DNA of 17,300 nt. It comes from Bacteroides sp. Its GTDB lineage: Bacteria; Bacteroidota; Bacteroidia; Bacteroidales; Bacteroidaceae. The stretch is taken from NCBI GenBank assembly GCA_030151885.1, contig JASLCG010000117.1, forward strand, positions 1 to 17,300, given 5' to 3'. The notes under the pieces were generated by a model, which worked only from the letters and a program-made list of their open reading frames with translations, was not told the origin of the DNA and made no database searches. Below, in pieces: positions 15,890 to 17,300 of this stretch; positions within the stretch are counted from its first letter, which is position 1; each line of letters opens with the position of its first letter. Made by a program: the position numbers and the translations under genes.

Positions 15890-15999
15890 GCCGATGTGTT
15901 AAATGTTAGTCGCCGACATACCACTAGTTAGTCGGCAACATGCCTCAAGCATATCAGCAACGTACTTGAGGTATATCGGCAATGAACAAAGTCTCACTC
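15890..15999. repeat. Degenerate 22-base tandem repeat with nested inverted repeats
   Basis: Five consecutive 22-base units begin at 15890, 15912, 15934, 15956 and 15978. Each opens with a G/A-GC-A type motif (GCCGA, GCCGA, GGCAA, AGCAA, GGCAA) and each ends in TC; units 1 and 2 share TTAGTC at their ends, and units 3 and 4 share 15 of 22 positions, nearly all differences being transitions. Overlaid on this are inverted repeats: GCCGACATACC (15912-15922) pairs with GGTATATCGGC (15970-15980) with one mismatch; GCCGAC (15912-15917) pairs with GTCGGC (15931-15936); CCTCAAG (15943-15949) pairs with CTTGAGG (15965-15971). The tract is visibly richer in G and C than its flanks. No protein or mobile element is recognised. 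Confidence 0.65.
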
Positions 16000-16190
16000 T
16001 TAACCAAGATAGATCGACCATAAAACACATGTAAACTTCAAATTAACTAGTCGGTTTTATTATAACAGAAAGTCTATTACACAATATTTAGTTACTTAAT
16101 GAATACATTATTAGAGTAATATATACAGATATAATAACGCATATATTTAGAAAAGTAAGTTTTAGTCGACCTAAATCGTATATAATATTG

Positions 16191-16198
16191 TATATTTG
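16191..16198 (+). promoter_or_regulatory. Candidate promoter -7 box for pheS
   Basis: TATATTTG matches TAnnTTTG and lies 37 bases before the pheS start, giving a short leader of about 30 bases with no room for an attenuator. The upstream TTTG box is not evident. Confidence 0.45.
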
Positions 16199-16235
16199 CA
16201 CATATTTTGAGAAAACATAATAAGAACGCGAAGAT

Positions 16236-17258
16236 ATGATAGCTAAAATAGAACAACTTCTAAAAGAGGTTGAAGCACTTACAGCAACGAATGCAGATGA
16301 GATTGAAGCATTACGTATTAAGTATTTAAGCAAAAAGGGACAGATACCTCAATTAATGAAAGAGTTAAAAGAGGTTCCTAACGAGCAAAAAAAAGAAGTT
16401 GGTATGAAACTTAATGAGCTTAAAAATAAGACTCAAGAAGTGATTACAACTCTTAAAGAACAATTTGAAACTTCAGATTCTTCTACAGAAGGTATAGACC
16501 TTACTCGTACTCCATACCCTATTAAATTAGGTACTAAGCACCCTATTACATTAGTAAAGAACGAAATTATCAATATTTTTGCTGGATTAGGTTTTAGTAT
16601 TGCAGAAGGACCAGAAATTGAAGATGACTGGCATGTATTCTCTGCCCTAAACTTTCCACCCGAACACCCAGCTAGAGATATGCAAGATACATTCTTCATA
16701 GAAGCTCGTCCTGATGTAGTACTTCGTACACACACATCATCTGTACAAACTCGCGTTATGGACTACGCAAAACCTCCTATCCGTATTATGTGCCCAGGTA
16801 GGGTTTATAGAAACGAAGCTATTAGCTACCGAGCACACTGTTTCTTCCATCAGCTAGAAGCTTTATACATTGACAAAAATGTATCTTTTGCTGACCTAAA
16901 ACAAGTGCTAATGCACTTTGCAAAGGAACTTTTCGGAAGTGAAACAAAGATAAGACTTCGCCCTTCTTACTTCCCATTTACAGAACCTAGTGCAGAAATG
17001 GACATTAGCTGTAATATATGTGGTGGAAAAGGCTGCCCATTCTGTAAAAATACTGGTTGGGTAGAGATTCTGGGTTGCGGTATGGTAGATCCTAACGTTC
17101 TTGAAGCAAATGGCATAGATAGTAACGTTTATAGTGGATATGCCTTAGGAATGGGAATAGAAAGAATTACTAACCTGAAGTATCAAGTTAGTGACTTACG
17201 CTTATTCTCTGAAAACGATACTCGTTTCTTAGAAGAGTTTAAATCGGCACATGAGTAA
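16236..17258 (+). CDS. pheS: Phenylalanine--tRNA ligase alpha subunit
   Basis: PheS carries the class II catalytic core of the alpha2-beta2 synthetase that charges tRNA-Phe. The 340 residues start with a charged coiled-coil arm (about 1-80) that contacts tRNA, then the catalytic domain. Visible motifs: HPARDMQDTFF (144-154), GRVYRNEAISYRAHCFFHQ (188-206, motif 2 region), FPFTEPSAEMD (246-256) and GMGIERITNLKY (305-316, motif 3). A four-cysteine cluster, Cys259-x2-Cys262-x4-Cys267-x2-Cys270, is inserted just before GWVEILGCGM and is probably a zinc knuckle; E. coli PheS lacks it but many other bacterial homologues have it. No pheT follows within the 42 bases left in the window; in Bacteroidetes it is commonly unlinked, so its absence here is not surprising. 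Confidence 0.97.
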   Translation: MIAKIEQLLKEVEALTATNADEIEALRIKYLSKKGQIPQLMKELKEVPNEQKKEVGMKLNELKNKTQEVITTLKEQFETSDSSTEGIDLTRTPYPIKLGTKHPITLVKNEIINIFAGLGFSIAEGPEIEDDWHVFSALNFPPEHPARDMQDTFFIEARPDVVLRTHTSSVQTRVMDYAKPPIRIMCPGRVYRNEAISYRAHCFFHQLEALYIDKNVSFADLKQVLMHFAKELFGSETKIRLRPSYFPFTEPSAEMDISCNICGGKGCPFCKNTGWVEILGCGMVDPNVLEANGIDSNVYSGYALGMGIERITNLKYQVSDLRLFSENDTRFLEEFKSAHE

Positions 17259-17300
17259 ATGTACATAACACTTACAAATAAATTAAAAAGCTTGAAAATA

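Larger units (their letters stand above)
15858..16235. other. Intergenic region between aspA and pheS
   Basis: This 378-base stretch has the 22-base repeat array in its first half (15890-15999) and the pheS promoter candidate near its end. The part from 16000 to 16180 is AT-rich and I see nothing in it. Confidence 0.6.

Noticed and set aside
15890..15999. CRISPR-like array
   Set aside because: The 22-base units are contiguous with no unique spacers, are degenerate, and no cas genes are nearby.
15903..16034. 43-codon open frame running through the 22-base repeat array
   Set aside because: The repeat period is not a multiple of three, so the units are read in different frames; no ribosome binding site or recognisable protein. 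The tract is better viewed as non-coding.

Overview
The window is AT-rich chromosomal DNA of a Bacteroidetes, most likely Bacteroidales. The evidence is the Bacteroidetes form of the cytochrome bd genes (a short DUF4492 gene ahead of cydA, and a CydB with a QGGN motif), two SusD-independent OprO/P-like porins ending in phenylalanine, few strong Shine-Dalgarno sites, and several promoter-like TAnnTTTG elements, two of them with a TTTG box 19-20 bases upstream. I cannot name a genus. It reads as a core-metabolism region with no phage, transposase, CRISPR or RNA gene that I can see.

Layout. (1) 1-358, plus strand: the 3' part of a D-2-hydroxyacid dehydrogenase gene, ended by a clear terminator. 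(2) 515-3545, minus strand: DUF4492-cydA-cydB, encoding a bd-type quinol oxidase, with a good promoter upstream and a symmetrical terminator downstream. (3) 3785-7505, minus strand: gnd-zwf-pgl, a complete oxidative pentose phosphate branch in one operon with very tight gene junctions. (4) 7880-8830, plus strand: a cation diffusion facilitator with an unusual cysteine-rich tail. (5) 8874-14081, minus strand: porin A with its own promoter, then the operon dcuB-ansB-porin B. (6) 14380-15804, plus strand: aspA, divergent from dcuB. (7) 15858-16235: an intergenic stretch holding a degenerate 22-base tandem repeat with nested inverted repeats. (8) 16236-17258, plus strand: pheS.

How it works together. 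Porins, a probably periplasmic asparaginase II, the DcuB C4-dicarboxylate exchanger and aspartase form an asparagine/aspartate use module: asparagine crosses the outer membrane, is hydrolysed to aspartate, enters by exchange (probably against succinate), and is deaminated to fumarate, which can serve as an anaerobic electron acceptor. The bd oxidase supplies oxygen scavenging or microaerobic respiration, and the gnd-zwf-pgl operon supplies NADPH and pentoses. This fits a fumarate-respiring anaerobe that tolerates traces of oxygen.

No clearly new system is present. The items most worth a second look are the 22-base repeat array before pheS, the CDF transporter's Cys-rich tail and NxxxD metal site, the small DUF4492 protein in the cyd operon, the CydB acidic-residue substitutions, and the pair of porin paralogues.
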